Source of the DNA: Gimesia benthica
Lineage (GTDB): Bacteria; Planctomycetota; Planctomycetia; Planctomycetales; Planctomycetaceae
NCBI RefSeq assembly: GCF_009720525.1
Contig: NZ_CP043930.1
Span: 6,646,001-6,710,000 of the forward strand
Length of the DNA stretch: 64,000 bases
Reading direction: 5' to 3'
Part shown: piece after piece, positions 62,773-64,000 of the stretch
How positions within the stretch are numbered: position 1 is the stretch's first letter
How the letters are laid out: every line of letters starts with the position of its first letter
Notes under the pieces: model-generated
Databases searched by the model: none
Told to the model about the DNA's origin: nothing
The model's input: the letters and a program-made list of their open reading frames with translations, nothing else
Position numbers and translations under genes: made by a program

Positions 62773-63702
62773 ATGATGCGCCGGAGAATCACATTTCTCA
62801 GTAGTTTTGCAGCGGTTTTACTCTGTTGTGTCGTTATGCCAATCGTTGCCGAGGAAAAAGAAGAGGCGGCCCATGATTCCAAAATCGATACGATGCGGGA
62901 GTTGCTCAATGCCTGGTCGATTCGTACCAGGGAAGAACGCAGTGCGCCGCTCGCTTTCGTCCAGGAACCGGTCATGAAATATCATGATCCCAAATATAAA
63001 GTGACCAAAGGTGCGATCTGGCGTTTAGGAACAACGGGCCGCCCCTGGGCTTATATCGCTGTGGAAATGGATCACCCGGAAGGAACTGCGGGACGCGCCA
63101 CTTATGAATTCCTCTCGTTGACCGAAAAACCGTTTCGCATTGAAGGGCCCAGTGTGACCTGGCAACCCTGGGAGGTCGGAATTGAATTCAAACCGCTGCC
63201 CGATGCACCCGATCCGGCGGCAACCGCGGAGGAACGACTGGACCAGATGCAGCAACTGGCAATTCGATTTTCAGCCGAGGAGATGCTGGGACGGGAACAG
63301 ATCTTTCTGAATCTGCATCCCACTCCCTTCGACCAGTATCAACCGACCGATGTAGAGAATTCGGATGCCGCGGCGTTCTATTTTGAACGCGGGTTCAATC
63401 CTGAGGTCATCCTGATTCTGGAAACCGATGGCAAGACCTGGTCCTATGGCTGTGCACGACTGTCTGCAGCAGCGACGACAGTTCAACTCGACAAGCAAGA
63501 AGTCTGGACCAGTCCCAAAATGAGCGTCCGTCCCAAAGAAGGACAGGTACGTTATCAATGGACGAACGCGTACACCGCCAATCGTTTCTATTTTCGATTA
63601 CCCCAGGAGCTGCGCGGCTTTCGAGCCTTCGGTCAGCCGGTTCCGGCAAATCAACAGGTCGCACCACCTCAGAAAGCAGCCGAGCCCGCCAAGGCTGAAT
63701 AG
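62773..63702 (+). CDS. Secreted protein of unknown family
   Basis: 309 residues from ATG at 62773, chosen because AAGGA lies seven bases upstream; an earlier ATG at 62728 is in frame but gives an N-terminus unlike a signal peptide. Signal peptide 'ITFLSSFAAVLLCCVVMPIVAE'. The mature protein is alpha/beta-mixed with conserved-looking aromatic blocks ('GAIWRLGTTGRPWAYIAVEM', 'SVTWQPWEVGIEFKPLP', 'KTWSYGCARLSAA'). The C-terminal ~25 residues are Pro/Ala/Gln-rich. I do not recognise a family. Confidence 0.7.
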   Translation: MMRRRITFLSSFAAVLLCCVVMPIVAEEKEEAAHDSKIDTMRELLNAWSIRTREERSAPLAFVQEPVMKYHDPKYKVTKGAIWRLGTTGRPWAYIAVEMDHPEGTAGRATYEFLSLTEKPFRIEGPSVTWQPWEVGIEFKPLPDAPDPAATAEERLDQMQQLAIRFSAEEMLGREQIFLNLHPTPFDQYQPTDVENSDAAAFYFERGFNPEVILILETDGKTWSYGCARLSAAATTVQLDKQEVWTSPKMSVRPKEGQVRYQWTNAYTANRFYFRLPQELRGFRAFGQPVPANQQVAPPQKAAEPAKAE

Positions 63703-63716
63703 AGTCTGGCCAGAGA

Positions 63717-64000
63717 CTATTTACCGATGCAGTAAAGCACGTCCTGACGTTCTCCCGAGGCACGACCGGCCGCGCGATGAAAGATCTGACTGCCGCAGAT
63801 TGCTGGCGAGGCAAACCCTTCGTCGCCGAGTTGGTTTTCTGCCAGCAGTTCAAATTTCTGAGGATTCGAACGGAAGACAAACGTGGTCCCCCGTTCGTTC
63901 GTCAGATACAGATTGCCGTTTGCGAGGACCAGTGAGGAAGAGACTTTCCCGCCGAGGCGATGCTTCCACATCTCTTTTCCGGTCTGTGCGTCCCAGCAGT
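63717..64000 (-). CDS. PQQ-type beta-propeller protein, 5' part beyond the window
   Basis: The C-terminal ~94 residues of a larger protein. Upstream of the first visible Met the frame continues to the window end with 'CWDAQTGKEMWKHRLGG', a standard propeller-blade motif (xDAxTGKxxW). Further blade phrases are 'LANGNLYLTNERGTTFVF' and 'FASPAICGSQIFHRA'. It is therefore the 3' end of an outer-wall or periplasmic PQQ-repeat protein, similar in type to the one at 37023. Start and full domain content are not visible. Confidence 0.8.
   Translation of the reverse strand, partial: CWDAQTGKEMWKHRLGGKVSSSLVLANGNLYLTNERGTTFVFRSNPQKFELLAENQLGDEGFASPAICGSQIFHRAAGRASGERQDVLYCIGK

Overview
The window looks like a chromosome segment from a planctomycete, probably close to Gimesia (order Planctomycetales). 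The evidence is a DUF1559 pilin-like protein with a prepilin N-terminus followed by a small lipoprotein, a large surface protein with an LEPR-XLL-type start and a dockerin pair, a sulfatase, PQQ-type beta-propeller proteins, GC content near 50-53 percent, and short operons with weak Shine-Dalgarno sites. I saw no rRNA, tRNA, CRISPR array, phage or transposase. The species assignment is inferred from family content, not from a search.

Layout. 1-3.4 kb: the 3' part of a glycosidase-like gene, a voltage-gated K+ channel with a zinc-ribbon tail, and an MFS transporter. 3.6-10.9 kb: a seven-gene minus-strand operon with a GlmL/MutL-type ASKHA ATPase, a barrel-sandwich/KOW-like protein and four membrane proteins; this is the best candidate for an undescribed multi-protein system. 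11.1-16.5 kb: a second minus-strand run, vWA protein - LspA - TPR protein - ExbB - ExbD - ExbD - TatD, in which the vWA protein has a TonB-like N-terminal helix (S-x3-H) and a Pro-rich linker. 16.6-21.3 kb: a LolA-like protein and three secreted proteins, two of them paralogous and one with a DUF11 domain. 21.8-28.1 kb: a STAS protein, a gene-poor repeat-bearing stretch, a beta-lactamase-family hydrolase, PlsC and the dockerin surface protein. 28.4-35 kb: pdxJ, glnA, hsp20, a HAD phosphatase, cysH and a GH114-like protein. 35.5-45.9 kb: a sulfatase, a PQQ/malectin-like protein, trpS, pyrD, an HU protein with a low-complexity tail, a YkgJ protein and mobA. 45.9-54 kb: a GT39-like glycosyltransferase, leuA with its leader, sulfite reductase, pgpA and folD. 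54-64 kb: repeat-rich secreted proteins, a dipeptidase, a DUF2007 protein, an overlapping tRNA-modification-like pair (MnmM-like methyltransferase and DAO oxidase), DUF1559 with its lipoprotein, and a partial PQQ protein.

The clearest regulatory discovery is a complete leucine attenuator in front of leuA. It has a sigma70-like promoter, a 21-codon leader peptide with eight Leu codons, and three mutually exclusive pairings (1:2, 2:3, 3:4) that end in an intrinsic terminator. Other strong regulatory features are eight or nine intrinsic terminators, a near-consensus promoter before DUF1559, a 22-bp palindrome between sulfite reductase and pgpA, and a two-copy intergenic repeat family flanking the beta-lactamase-like gene.

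Housekeeping functions are scattered as one- or two-gene units: nitrogen (glnA), sulfur (cysH and sulfite reductase), leucine, pyrimidine, PLP, folate, phospholipid (plsC, pgpA) and Moco. The accessory load is mainly cell-envelope and secreted proteins.
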